The notes beneath the pieces are model-generated. The model worked only from the letters and a program-made list of their open reading frames with translations. It did no database searches and was not told where the DNA came from. DNA of 64,000 nt from Akebia trifoliata (taxonomy: Eukaryota; Streptophyta; Magnoliopsida; Ranunculales; Lardizabalaceae): positions 9,965,658 to 10,029,657 of the forward strand of contig CM030704.1 in NCBI GenBank assembly GCA_017979445.1, in the 5' to 3' direction. How positions within the stretch are numbered: position 1 is the first letter of the stretch; each line of letters opens with the position of its first letter. The position numbers were made by a program, and so were the translations under genes. This document shows, one piece after another, positions 23,567 to 35,220 of this stretch.

Positions 23567-24930
23567 AGCAAATAACATTTTTAGATTTTATGAAGGCCGA
23601 GTCAGCATTTTAACTTTCTTTGAACCTTAGGGGTTTTCAAAAATTGCTATCAAGAGGGTAATTTTCAATTCAAAGTCAACCTTATCCTTTGGAATCGAAA
23701 TTGATTAGGCTTCAGAACAAAATGTCTCTAGTTTGATGGGGAGCGTTGTATTGGGGAACACGTTTAAAAAAAATGCCCTTTGTGTAAAGGGGGGATTGTA
23801 CTTTTTAGAAAAGGGAAATGCCCCTGTTATGAAAGTTTAAAATCTTTGATTACTGCAAGCGCAATAAAGTATTAACTTTTAATTTTGACTTCATTGAAGA
23901 TTTTGAGTCAGGCTCGAAGAAATTGGAACAAAATATTTCTTTTGAAATTTATCACATAATCTGTTCTTTCTCCCTATCGATTTACTTAGGGATGTGAAGC
24001 TCTTCAGATCAATCGTAAATGATACACTTGTATCCATTGAGTCTATATTTAGTTCAAACTGGGTATTGATTGTACGATGATTAATTGTTTGCCCCAAAGT
24101 CGATGCAGCTTGGTCTTTCGAACTTTCAATGTTTTGGCTCGAACTGCCTTTTAGATTCTCAACTTGACTGAGATTTTCCCTTGATTTATTTGATTTTTGC
24201 CTAGATCGTCCTTTCAGATTTTCAATTTAGCGAGCGTGCTCTAGTTTTTGCCTAAATCTCCTTTTCAAGTTTACGATTTAGCAAGCTTACCATTTTTCTT
24301 TTATTTATTTATTTTTACTCTAATTGTTGCCAAGACCGTCCTTTCAGATTTTCAACTTTGCGAGCTTGCTTTGTTTTTTGCCTAAGTCATCATTTCGAGT
24401 TTTCAACTTAGCAGGTTTTATTTTCCTTTTTTTTCCCTTTTGAACTTCTGGAGTTATTGTCTGATCATGCTTTGCTTCCTTCCTTGACTTTTTTACACGG
24501 TACTTAGGAGGACTTTCATAGGTAAGCTTAGGACTAGGCATAAAAGACATGAATTTTGGGGCTCAAAACCCAAATACCCATTGTGTGGCATTTCTTTTAA
24601 GTTATTTTCTTTTTCTTTGAACTTTCTTCCCCATTTTGATAATATCATTTTTAAATTTTTTTTCTTTTTGGATTTTTTTCTTTGTGGGGAAATCCATTTT
24701 TTATTTTGATGTGGTCGAGCCTGAAATAACTTCTCAGGTTGCCTACGTGCACCAGAATTTTGGGATCAGACCAAAACGTAGTTCAAATACAATCCCTCCC
24801 CTATGTTGGATGATCGGGCTGAGAAATAAAAATGCAAAATTTATTTATATTTTTTTTAAAAGGGCTGCGAGGGGCTGAGAGGGGAAATATTTAACTAGGT
24901 AACAGGAAAAATGGTTCGACCAAAGATGGC
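23567..24930 (-). other. T3 3' UTR spacer, non-coding
   Basis: Colinear with T2 8560-9860, including the block of ~52-bp units with TTTTGCCTAGATCGTCCTTTC (about 24180-24420) and the CTTCTCAGGTTGCCTACGT phrase (24731 here, 9703 in T2). No coding signal. Confidence 0.75.
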
Positions 24931-24934
24931 CTCA

Positions 24935-25440
24935 AATGCAGTACCGTTTGATTTGGTCAAGGTTGATTGATTTTAGTATTTTGGCGTCGTGATGATCTTT
25001 GAAGTCTGATAGTTTTTCCAAATAGTCTTATCTTGGTAACGGGATGACTTTCCTTGTTGGATTTGTAATTTTCTTTACTCGATTGAAGACAATTGTTTGA
25101 TTTTCTTTAAAGGCTAAATCTTCAACTTGCATGTCCAGTATCTTCACTTTCCTATCAAAAATACGAGTAACTCTTCTTTGGCAAACTTGTTCTAAGCCAC
25201 ATTTCTTTGGTTGAATTGAGTTCTGGTAACGTTGACCAATCAAATCCGTTTCTCACAATTGGTTATCTCTTAATACCTCTTTTCTTACCATATGATGATG
25301 GTTTCAAGATTTTTGTTAACTACCTCAATAGTACTCCACTCTAAGTACCTAGCTATTTTGGGAAATCTAACATTAATATATTTTCTAAACTCATCCTCTG
25401 ATTATGTGATTCCGTTCTAGTTTGTAGGACAAGTACCTAT
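24935..25440 (-). pseudogene. T3 pol remnant: RT start fused to integrase tail
   Basis: Reading minus from 25440: a segment like the RT fingers (INVRFPKIARYLEW) passes in the same frame into an integrase segment (EVVNKNLETIII) near 25345. This removes the rest of RT, both RNase H domains and the integrase core up to the Glu region. Downstream, a frame at 25243-25028 (IGQRYQNSIQ, KILDMQVEDLAFKENQ) is the integrase C-terminus. No catalytic domain remains. Confidence 0.75.
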
Positions 25441-26060
25441 CTCTTGTTGAATAACACTCAAGCTTACCTAACATATCCTCATAGGATCACGCGAACAAGT
25501 CTTTTGAATTTTCTGAATAAATTCACCATCTCTTAGTGTTCCTTTGGGGATAAGTTAATTCCAATATAAATTTTTTGGGAAGTTTTTTTATTCTAAGGTC
25601 AATGACCTTAACTTCTTCGATTAGAGGTTGAACCTGACCTTTGTCTTCTTGTTTAAATAATTCGATTGATTCGGGAGGAGATTCCTTGTTAGAGGATCCT
25701 CTCCTAAAGTAAGGTTATTAGTTAACTCATTAATGCGCTCGAGGTATTCAGAAATTTCTTTTATTCAATTAAATTTAAATGGGACGACAGACACCATTGC
25801 GGACTCGACAAACTGACTCGACTCAGCAAAAATAAAAATGCTTGACTCGATCTAACAAGAATAAGACGTTACGAAATATAAAAACTAGACTCAAACTAAA
25901 TCACATAACTCAATAAAAATTAAAGACAAGTACTCACAATGGGTTTGGTTACAGACTAAGGGCTCAGGATATCGTTTTCAACCGATAGGACTAAAGCATG
26001 ATAATCTTCAAAGAACAACTAGGCAATGTTGAGAGACTCTGTGGTAGTTTACCAATCTTA
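25441..26060 (-). pseudogene. T3 protease-RT linker remnant
   Basis: Homologous to T2 10680-11340 and to T1 1980-2260 on the opposite strand. Only scattered linker motifs survive; no protease Asp-Ser/Asn-Gly motif is visible, so most of the protease region seems deleted. Confidence 0.5.
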
Positions 26061-27800
26061 AACTTCTTCTTCAAATTCTTTGCCATTTTCTAACATTTCC
26101 TTATTCAGCCTTGATTCCTCTCCCTTGGCCAAGGTCGTATCGAGTTCAGATATTTTGAAAGTTCTTTCTTCTCGCATCACATATTCATGTTAATTGCAAT
26201 AGAAGGAGAAAGGTTTGTATTTTTGGTTCAACAAGTAAGGATTTTCATCTTCTATGAAACTAGATTCTTCTAAATCCGTCTGTGTTAAAGCATAAGTGAT
26301 GAGAGTAGAGCTATCACGATGAGGTGGGGACAAACAATAGATTTCATTTGAAATTAAGTTGAACGGCTCACAGCTAGTGGTGAGAACTTCCTTGGGGACT
26401 ATCATTCCAATAAGAAGAAGGTTGGGTAGTTTAGGATTGACTGGGTGGATGAGGAGACTGGGTCAAATGGGATATGGGTATTGGACACCATGTTCAAGGT
26501 CTGAGGAAGTTGGTATGTAGGTAAATGATTGGTAGTAACATTTGGTTGCGCAGGGGTAGGGACGTTAACTTTTTTTTGCATCGATGAGGTCTTGAACGGT
26601 GTGACGAAGGGCAACACAATGATCAGTAAGGTGACTAGGATTTTGGTGAAACTCACAAAATGAGTTGGGATTGTGGGAATCGAGGAGTGGACTTGATATA
26701 GGTCGAGTTTGGAGAGGTGTAATGAGCCTTTTACTTATTAGTTTCTGAAAAACAACGCTCAAAGACATCTCAAGATTAGTGAACTTCCTACGTGGTCGAG
26801 GTTGACTAGGATTAGTTTGGTTAATAGGAGGGCTAGTAGAATGGATGGGTGTAATAGATGTATTGGCTACATGAAGATGATTAGTATTGGGCTTGGAATT
26901 GATGAATGACTTTTTAAGCTTATTGTCAGAAGGGTTGGAGAGGACCCCGGAAGTGAAGGCATCTTTTAGTTGACTACCGGCTTGCAATAGATATTCGAAT
27001 GTGGGGAGGTATTGGGTGACTAAATACTGTGCATACCCTTACGAAAGGTTTTTCAATATGATCGCCACTTTTTTGTTTTCTGATGGTCTATCCCACATTT
27101 TTGCAGCTTTGGCCCTCCAACGACCAATGAAATCAGTAAACGTTTTCCTATTCTTTTATTTGGTTGATTCAAAATCCCTCCTAAAAGTTTCAATTTCTGT
27201 GTTATACTTGTATTGATGCCAGAATGACTTTGACATACTTTCCTATGTCTTTATTGTAGATGGATCTTGAGACATCAGCCATCGTAGCGCTGATCCTGAT
27301 AGGGTACGTTGGAATAATAATGTCATATGATCCTCACTTAAGCCCATAGTGCGTATGTTAATGACATATACTTTGAGGTGCGTTCTTGCACAACCTATCC
27401 CATTGAATTTTTCCATCTCTAGCATTATGAACTTCTCAAGTAGACGAATCCTAAGGATTTGATTTAAGGATTTCATCAATCCTTTTTATGTTTTTCAAGG
27501 TTGTTTCTAATTGAATCATTCTATTAGCCAGCATCGGATTTTCATTGAAGTGTTCTTCATTTCCATCAAACTCGTAAACATCTTCCAGATTTCTAACCGT
27601 GCTTCCTATCGATTATTTTCCCCTATGATCATCAGGGGGATTTCTTGTCAATTCAGAGATCTGTTCTAGTACTTCTACCTTACTTTTGATGTTGTTTATA
27701 TCCATTGCAAAGACGGTCAAGATCTTACGAATTTCTACAAGTTCAGATTCAGAGGCCATTTCTGATAGTTCACTTGGTGTAGATGTTCGTCCCAAATGAC
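26061..27800 (-). pseudogene. gag: T3 gag, nearly complete but broken
   Basis: Segments in order on minus: N-terminus (27795-27613, start MGRTSTPSELSEMASESEL), capsid core (27479-27243, with MEKFNGIGCARTHLKVYV and GSALRWLMSQDP), a frame-shifted part (about 27210-27000), then 26987-26565 with a C-x2-H-x4-H-x4-C knuckle (CEFHQNPSHLTDHC), and the tail 26656-26190. Gag packages the RNA and forms the particle. Several frameshifts break it. Retention of gag while RT is lost fits a derivative relying on partners for enzymes. Confidence 0.8.
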
Positions 27801-29036
27801 TTGACTCTCAACTCCAACTAGGTGGTGGACGTTTAAGCTTAGAAGCAATGATATCCTGAAACCCCATCAATAGTGGATTATTTGTTACAGACGCGAGGAT
27901 AAGTTTTAACAATTTGAACTAAAGGTCCATCTTAATAGCTTTATTAAGTTAACCCCCTAGATTCAAAGTATCTAACTGATAAAACATTCCGAGCAAGAAA
28001 TTGCATGAAGATGATTTGTTGATTGATCAAGAGTGTTAAAAAACTTGAATCATGATTAAGGGTTGTACAACCTTCAAAAAGTAAGATCCAGATTGTACTA
28101 ATCGATACATCCCTTAATATGATGTTTTATAAATCTCGATCTTGTTGATTATAAAATATTCAAACCATTGAATTAAATTGGCCAATAAAAAATGATTGAG
28201 ACTATGTACCCATTTGAAGTTGGGGTGGTTCGACACAATGAATCCGAATATTTTACTTGAATCATTTTATCTGTTATTTTTAAGCCATTTAGTCCAACTG
28301 GTCCATGTGTTAATCCATAGGATCTATTTACCGATTGGGCTAACTAGTTTAACTTGACACTGATCAGTATATTTCATCAATTACATTTATTGGGTTGGAC
28401 CAGTATTGCGGGTTTAATTTGAGCGGTGTGGACCGGTCCACCCTCTTACCTCTTGGTTAAATTAAGTAAAGCAACCCGAGAACACTCTTAATCTATTCGA
28501 GTCGTGGCTTAGTGGGACCACACTTAAGTTCAAGGTTCTAAGCTCACTATATGATTGAGGCTAGGTTAGGACAAAGCTTAGGCCACTTTAGCTCGAAACA
28601 CTGATATACTATCCTAGTTTTAATTGGTCAAGTAGTACGTGGTGCTCCAGTTTTATATACCTGAATGTATTGTACTGAAGGTATAGCTTTACTGTCATCC
28701 CCTGTGTCCCGAAGGACCATGTTAGCTTGGATCCGACTACGAGGGTTTATAAGGACATGCCATGATGCAAATATGGATATGCATGCTCGTGAGTGTGTGC
28801 AAAGGGACAAAGCGCGTCCGAGGCATTTTCGTGAATATCCAATCATACAAACCACATACATCAAATTATCAACCTAATCAAAATAAACACAATAATCGAT
28901 TACATCTAATTACAAACCAATGAAATAAAGGACAAAATCTAACATAATCTAGGAGTCTCTTTGAGTCAATTGGGTCGACTCGAGCAAAAGCTCAATCTAA
29001 GGATAGTCTTGGATCGGGTCAAGTTTGACCCTAAAA
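27801..29036 (-). other. T3 5' leader, non-coding
   Basis: Between gag start and PBS. It shares a diverged form of the CGAGTCGTGACCTA block (near 28500) with the T2 and T4 leaders. Short open frames at 28628-28877 on both strands have no family signature. It is about a third the length of the T2 leader. Confidence 0.65.
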
Positions 29037-29054
29037 TCCCCAGTGGAGTTGTCA
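29037..29054 (-). other. T3 primer binding site, degenerate tRNA-Arg type
   Basis: Sense strand TGACAACTCCACTGGGGA, two changes from the T2 PBS (TGGCGACTCC...). It is separated by 7 nt from the LTR end. Confidence 0.7.
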
Positions 29055-29061
29055 CTAAAAT

Positions 29062-32000
29062 TGCCTCGACCCTATTCATTAAATAGTGGATAAGGGTCCG
29101 ATTTATTAAATGGGGGACTTTTGAGAAATAAGAGTCGCCACCTAGTTTAGGTCTAGGAACCATAAATAACTTCAAATGGATATGGGTTGATCCACGGATC
29201 AAAGAGATGGGTAAGGGGTCAAATTACGGGTTTCGAAAGGTGTTAGGCACTGAACCCGCCCGATCAACATGATCGGTCTCTACTACAATCCAAAACTAAT
29301 TTGTGGTCTACAGGAAAGATTATGGTCAAGGCTATGTTCTAATCATCATCATCAATTTATGTTGGGTTTGCCAAAAAAATCTTATGGCTATGATTGTCTC
29401 AATTAGTACATGATTATTTCTTTGAATTCCACAACATATAGATGGATTTGAAAAAGCATTAACTTAGCTTTAAATTCAATAAAGAAATTTCACATGCAAG
29501 TATTCCCCTAACTATCCAAAGTAGAAACTACCAAATTGGAACTCATGAAGTTTCCAAATTGGGAATCTAAAGTTTCCCAAATTATGATTCAAAAAAAAAA
29601 AATATATGCTGAATTTCCAAATTAGAAATTTAAAAGATACATTCTCCAAAATAGCAAGTTTCAAGAAATGTAAATTTTTGAATTAGGAGCTCCCAAATTA
29701 GCAATTTAAAAGGATACATTCTCTGAAATAGAACATTCCAAAAATGTAAGTTTCTAAATTTGGAACTCCCAAATTTCTATGAACACGAACTTTTTAAATA
29801 TAAGAATGCAAAATCTTTTAAATTGGGAAATTATTGAAATATGAAATCTCTAAATTAGAAATCTATGAACATACATTCTCCCAAAATAGAAAACTATGCA
29901 ATCTCAGGTTAGAAAGTTTCCCAAATATGAGTTTTCCAATGATCCACAAATAATTTTCTAAAAGAAGAATTATATGAAAATGAAGTCCCAAATTAGAAGA
30001 TTATCGATTTGTCAGGAGTCTCCCAATTGGAAATTTACCAAACAACAAAGAATCGAGGTTATCATACTTACCAAATTGGAGATTGATGAACATCATTGTA
30101 TGAAATTTCCAAATTTGAAGGAAAATCCATAAGAAAAATCCCATATTCACCAGATTCTTAAATTAACCAATGAACATGCATACATAATTTCAATTTTTTA
30201 AAGAAAATTATCATTCAATGACATGCATGTTCGTCAAGTTAAGGGATGCATTAATCACGTGAATAATCTTAAAGTAACATGAAGAGCTTAAATATCACCA
30301 TAGGTCATGCAAACCCAATTCAAAAGTAATAATTGTAACATTCTAACAAAAATCCCCTCATCCTATTAACATGCAATAACATAGAAAAAGAAATAAAAAA
30401 ATAAAAAATAAAAAACGTTCCCTAATCTTATCGATATGCAAAAGGATAAATAAAGTATAGAAAAGAATGCATAAAAATTATCCTAATCTTATCGATATAA
30501 AACACAAAAAATTACATAAAATAAAAGTACTCTCCTAGTCCTACTTCTATAAAAATATGAAAAATACATAAAAAAAACTATCAAAGAGTAAAAGAAGAAC
30601 AAAGATAAAAAAAAATAAAAGTAAAAAATAAAAAAAATCCAACAATGAACTTACCTATAAAGAGAATTATCGGGAGTCGATTCTTTTAGGTACAACTTGA
30701 AGGCTTGTGAGTATTCGCTGTTGAGAGACAGGAATAGAGGGATGACTGCATTTTGAAAAGGATGATGGTTGAGAGAGAAGTGGCTGTGTTGCGTAGTGAA
30801 GAATACGGTGGTTGTTGGTTTGCGACATTAATGCTGCATGGGTCGTTGAAAATATTGCAACAGAGACGATGGAAATGAAGTGAACTGTCTTATGATAGAA
30901 TGTGAGAAAAATAGGATGGCTGAACAATGATTACAGCAGTTACGTTTGTGAAAAGGGGGCTGTGCTATTAATCTGTAAGGGATGTGAAGATAGAGAAAGG
31001 ATTGGGTGATGTAGTAGATGGCGTTAGAGGTATGTAGGCCGTGGCAGCAGGATGAAGAAAAAAGAAGGGAGGTTGGGTAGAGTATGAGAGAGAGATAGGA
31101 ATACTTAGAGAGATGGTGTTGTGGTCATGAAGAAGTGAAGAGGTTGGGAGGTGTAGAGGACATGAAAGAGAAGGCTGGGACGTTGTGCTGCTGACCTGAG
31201 AGTTGCCTAAGAGTGATCTAGGCAGAGACGTGGGCTGAGAATAATGTGAGAGAGATTTGTGAACTGTGCTGTTGCCCTCTCTAAAACGTGGTTGGGTTGC
31301 AGAAACGTGGGCTGAGAATGAAGAAGAAGGCGTTGGAGATGATGAAAGCAACAAAAGGGATGATGGAGATAAGATGGGCTGTTGAAGGAATTGAAATGGA
31401 AGTGATATGGGTTGTTAAGGAGATGCAGGCAGAGAAAAGGCGTTGGAGATGTTGGCTGAGGCATTTTTGGGAGAGGAGAGGGACTGTTTTTGGTTGGGCA
31501 ATACAGAGAAGAACAAATGGAAGAAGAATAAGATGAGGCTGAGATGGAACTAAGGAGAAGAAGAGAGGGAATGAAGATGGGGGCTGGTTTATGAGTGTTG
31601 CAGCGAGTAAAACGTGAGAGAGAGGTGATAAGGGGGCTGTTATAGAGGGTTGTTACAGTGGCTGTGTTGAGAGTTGTTGTAGTGGTGAAGAGTGTAGCCA
31701 CGTTGGAGAAGAGCGCAGCCACCTTGGATAAGAAGAAGAGACGAAGATAAAGCTTAGGCTTAATAAGAGAGAACCGAAGGAGAAGAGGAAGGAGGAGACG
31801 TCATGAGCCAACCCTTGTTTGGGAAGAGGTGTGGAGAGAAGATGAGCAGGGAGAGACGTCTGTCAATAGAAGAGAACATTTTCTCTTTAAATAGAAATCA
31901 AGTTTCTATTTTGGTTTATTCTTTGAAAATATTATTTTTTTTTTTCCTTGTTTTTACACGTCTTTCCTTTCTTTATTTATTTATTTATTATTTCTTTTTG

Positions 32001-33069
32001 GAGAATGATGGTGAAACGATCCCATGCTACTCGAAGTTTGTTAGTGGTCTCTTGTTGTCGAGTTATTGGTTGAGGATTTTTGTTTTGGGTTGATTTTTAA
32101 CGGGATTTCATCGACATTTTAATTTTGATTTGGTACTTAAAATTTCTCTTTTAATTTAAATTTGAGTTTGTGTTTTATTTTGAATTTTAATTTTAATTAT
32201 TCAATTAAGATTTAATTTCAATTTGATTTTATTGATCGAGTTTGATTTTGGATTTTAAATTAGTCGATTAGATTTGAGTTTAATTTTGATGATTGGTTAA
32301 TTGGAATTTTGGTTGATCGATTTGAAAAAAATTTGATTGGATTTAATTTGTTGATTACGTTTTAATTTTAATTTGATCGGTTGCTTGATTTTAATTTTAA
32401 ATTTTTAATTGTTTAATTTTTAATTTCAATTGTTTGACTTTGAATTGTTTAAGTTTTAATTTGAATTTTATTTTTAGTTAGATTGGATTTTCAACTGGAT
32501 TTCGATTTTTATTACATTTTCCTAAGGATCGGGATCTCTAAGTTGATTTTGGAGGTTGAGGGGCATTTCAGTCATTTTTATGAATTTTTTTAAATTTCTC
32601 TATTTTTGTCGGTTTGGGTCTCGTTAGACTCAAAATCATGTTTTGAGTGCAATGAAGGTGCTTTTGAAGTCTTCCGGAGGTTCGAAATTTATGAGGGGTA
32701 TTTTAGTCATTTTGTCAATTTTTGCAGATTTTTACGAATTTGATCGTGAGATTTCTTTAATCCAAATGTGATTATTTTTAGGTTTCAAAGTCATGTTTTT
32801 CTAGCGTAGCGAGGTCTCTAGGTTATCGAACTATGTAACGAACCTAAGCGTACGTGCTTGCTAAATCGGATGGAAGGTGTAGCGATCATAAGCGTGCGTA
32901 AATTTCTATGTTGAGTCATAACGAGTAGGGGAGATGAAAAGATTGAAAATGGAGGGAATCAGGAATAGTACTCACAAACTTTTGAGTTCTTTGTGCTCAT
33001 CATTAGGAATTCGCAGTAACCGGGTGACGAATTGTCGAATTAGGCAGATGTAAAAATGGGGTGTGTACA
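29062..33069 (-). repeat. T3 5' LTR
   Basis: About 4.0 kb, TGCCTCGACC to GGGGTGTGTACA on +. Same internal order as the 3' LTR: hairpin (29068-29098), AT-rich repeats, sense C-rich leader zone, TATA-like box (31885-31894), then AT-rich U3. A PBS lies next to its 29062 end. Confidence 0.92.
31207..31722 (-). other. 171-codon open frame in T3 LTR leader (5' LTR copy)
   Basis: Same length and position as 20246-20761, about 83 percent identical at residue level by my count. This is the copy that would lie in the 5' leader of the genomic RNA, well upstream of gag. No known domain. Confidence 0.3.
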
Positions 33070-33149
33070 TCTTCTGAGAAGGAGTAATCTTCTGTCGTCT
33101 TCTAAGAATGAGTAATCTCTGATATTCTTCTATGAAATTGAGTGTGATT
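33070..33149 (+). repeat. Right part of the 28-29 bp minisatellite split by T2/T3
   Basis: Units TTCTGAGAAGGAGTAATCTTC, TTCTAAGAATGAGTAATCTC and TTCTATGAAATTGAGTG continue the array that ends at 4221, identifying this as T1 sequence on the far side of the T2-T3 block. Confidence 0.65.
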
Positions 33150-33620
33150 GAGTTATTTATATTTGACATTGACTCGTTCAACCCTTTTCATACTTCAAAG
33201 AAAATCTCATACTCTTTTGCAAATGAGAACTCTTATCTCTTTACTGAAAAATATTACGGATCCCTTCTTGCGGATCTTAGCACCTTTGTTAATGGTTTCA
33301 ACTACATCATTTTTGACAGATAATCTTTGATTTTGATGTTTACTATCGATTTTATGCCTTGATCTATTTTGGTGCAATCTATCAATATATCCCCATGAGA
33401 CGTTGTTGAATTTCTTAAGTATATTATTCTCTCATGTTCCCTTGAGGATAATGTAATATCCATTTGCACTTTTTGAGTATACTATTTAATTTTAATATTT
33501 ATCAAATTTGATTAGTGAGCTTTGTGGCATTCCTCATGTCAAATTTTATGTTCACATAATTATTGCACGCATGATAATCAAAAGCTTCTTTATTTATTAG
33601 AAGAAAAAAAACGTAGACTC
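33150..33620 (-). pseudogene. T4 pol scrap: linker joined to integrase piece
   Basis: On minus, 33480-33360 aligns with the linker before RT in T3 (25510-25560), and 33320-33270 reads DVVETINKGAKIRKKG, like the integrase segment around the catalytic Glu. RT and RNase H are absent between them, as in T2 and T3 but with a different join. Very decayed; the integrase assignment rests on this short match. Confidence 0.45.
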
Positions 33621-35220
33621 TAAATTGACTAAAGTCCAAAATAAAAAAAACTTAACATAATCGAAATGACTAACTAAACTCAAAGACTGATGCAACTGAA
33701 GCTAGAAAGAGGACTTAAAGTGAGGACATCATTTTGAATAGAGGGACACGATTCTAGGGTTTATGCCACTTTGGATATCTTCGATGGGGGACTTGTACTT
33801 GTCAGCTTTTACTATCTTTTCATATTTTAATTCGAGCCTATCATATGTTGAACTACTCGTTGCTTTAATAATCTCTATGTTCTTTAGTTCTGGCACTGTT
33901 TCAGGGTAGTGGTTTATTTTGGCATGGGGAGGATACACTGTTAAGACCAATTAAGTAAATGAAGGAAATTGGATCAACTGATTCAGGTTTGGATGTGGAT
34001 ATCAGGTTCAGAGTAAGAGGGGGTTGATTTTGAAATGTAGGTAAATGGTTAGTTTTAACATTGGGCATGGTAGGAGTGGGTATGATGACCTTTCCTTGCT
34101 TAATAAGATCTTGAATATCATGGCGGAGAGTAATGTACCTATTAAGAATATGGTTGGGTATCTGATGGAATTCACAGAATTACCCATTGTTCAAGTTTGG
34201 AGGAAGAGGATTGGGCAAAGGCTTTGGTTGTAATGGTATCAGCAACCCTCTTTTAATCAACTTTTGATACGCGACTCTAAGGGACATACCAAGATTGGCG
34301 AATTGTCTCATAGGCTTGGCTTGAGGAGCTAGTGCGAAAAAGGTGTTGACAACTTGTAAGGAATTAACACTAGGTTTGAAATGTTTGAGTTTTAACGCAA
34401 ACGAGTTACCAAAAAGTCCTGAAGAGTAGGCATCCTCAACTTGATTTCCAGCTTCAAGGAGGAACTGAATTAGGAAGGTATTGAGGCATCAAGTACTTGG
34501 AATAATTTAGAGTGAGATTCCTGAGGATAATCTTGACTTGTTCTTTTTCTTAAGGTCAGTCCTACAATTGAGTGACTTTAGCCCTCCATCGAGCAATGAA
34601 CTCAGTGAAGGTTTCCTCAGACTTTTGTTTGGTAGTTACTAAATCTCTTCTTGTGAGTTCAATGTCCGTGTTGAATGAATATTGACCAATAAACTCTTTC
34701 ATCAATTCATTCCACATTCTTATCCGAGATGAGTCCAATGACATTAGCCAGCGTAGGGTAGGACCTGTAAGGATTCTTTAAAAAAGTTGGGCCATCTATT
34801 ATTTACTCAAACCCTGAGATTGCATGATGCCTACGTATATTTTCAAGTGAGTCCTAGGATATCCAATCCCATCAAAATTCTCCATGTCTGGCATTGTGAA
34901 TTTCTTTGGTAGATGAACCATGGGAAATAACATCATTGCCCCTAATCCAAGAGCAAGATTGTCAGGGTCTTTGATATTCTTCAAGGCAGTTTCAACCTAA
35001 GTTATTCAATGAGCTAAGATAGGGTTGACAGGTAATTGATTATCCTCCTAATCTTCGATGAGGTCAAACACAACCTAGGGTTCTATAGCTTTATCTTTTT
35101 TTTTTAGTCTTCAAGGCTTCAATTTGTGTTTGAATAGAATTAATAATTTGTGCTTGAAAAGATTTCAAAATCTGACGAAACATTGTTTCATCCATGGTAC
35201 TTGTTTCTTCTTATGGCAAG
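33620..35220 (-). pseudogene. gag: T4 gag, decayed
   Basis: Best segments on minus: 34984-34799 (MPDMENFDGIGYPRTHLKIY) and 34744-34562 (MWNELMKEFIGQYSFNTDIE, then TFTEFIARW), both matching the T3 gag core. Toward the C-terminus about 34120-33960 matches the LIDAKK tail. Frameshifts separate all parts. Confidence 0.75.

Larger units (their letters stand above)
18002..33069 (-). mobile_element. T3: Tat-type element with two ~4-kb LTRs, gag and no RT core
   Basis: Minus-strand order: 5' LTR (33069-29062), PBS (29054-29037), leader, gag (27800-26060), linker, RT-start/IN fusion, IN tail, 3' UTR array, PPT, 3' LTR (22101-18002). Flanking 5-mers TCTAC (17996-18000) and TCTTC (33070-33074) match at 4 of 5 positions, a possible decayed target duplication; that would place T3 in the outermost bases of T2. 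Confidence 0.87.
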
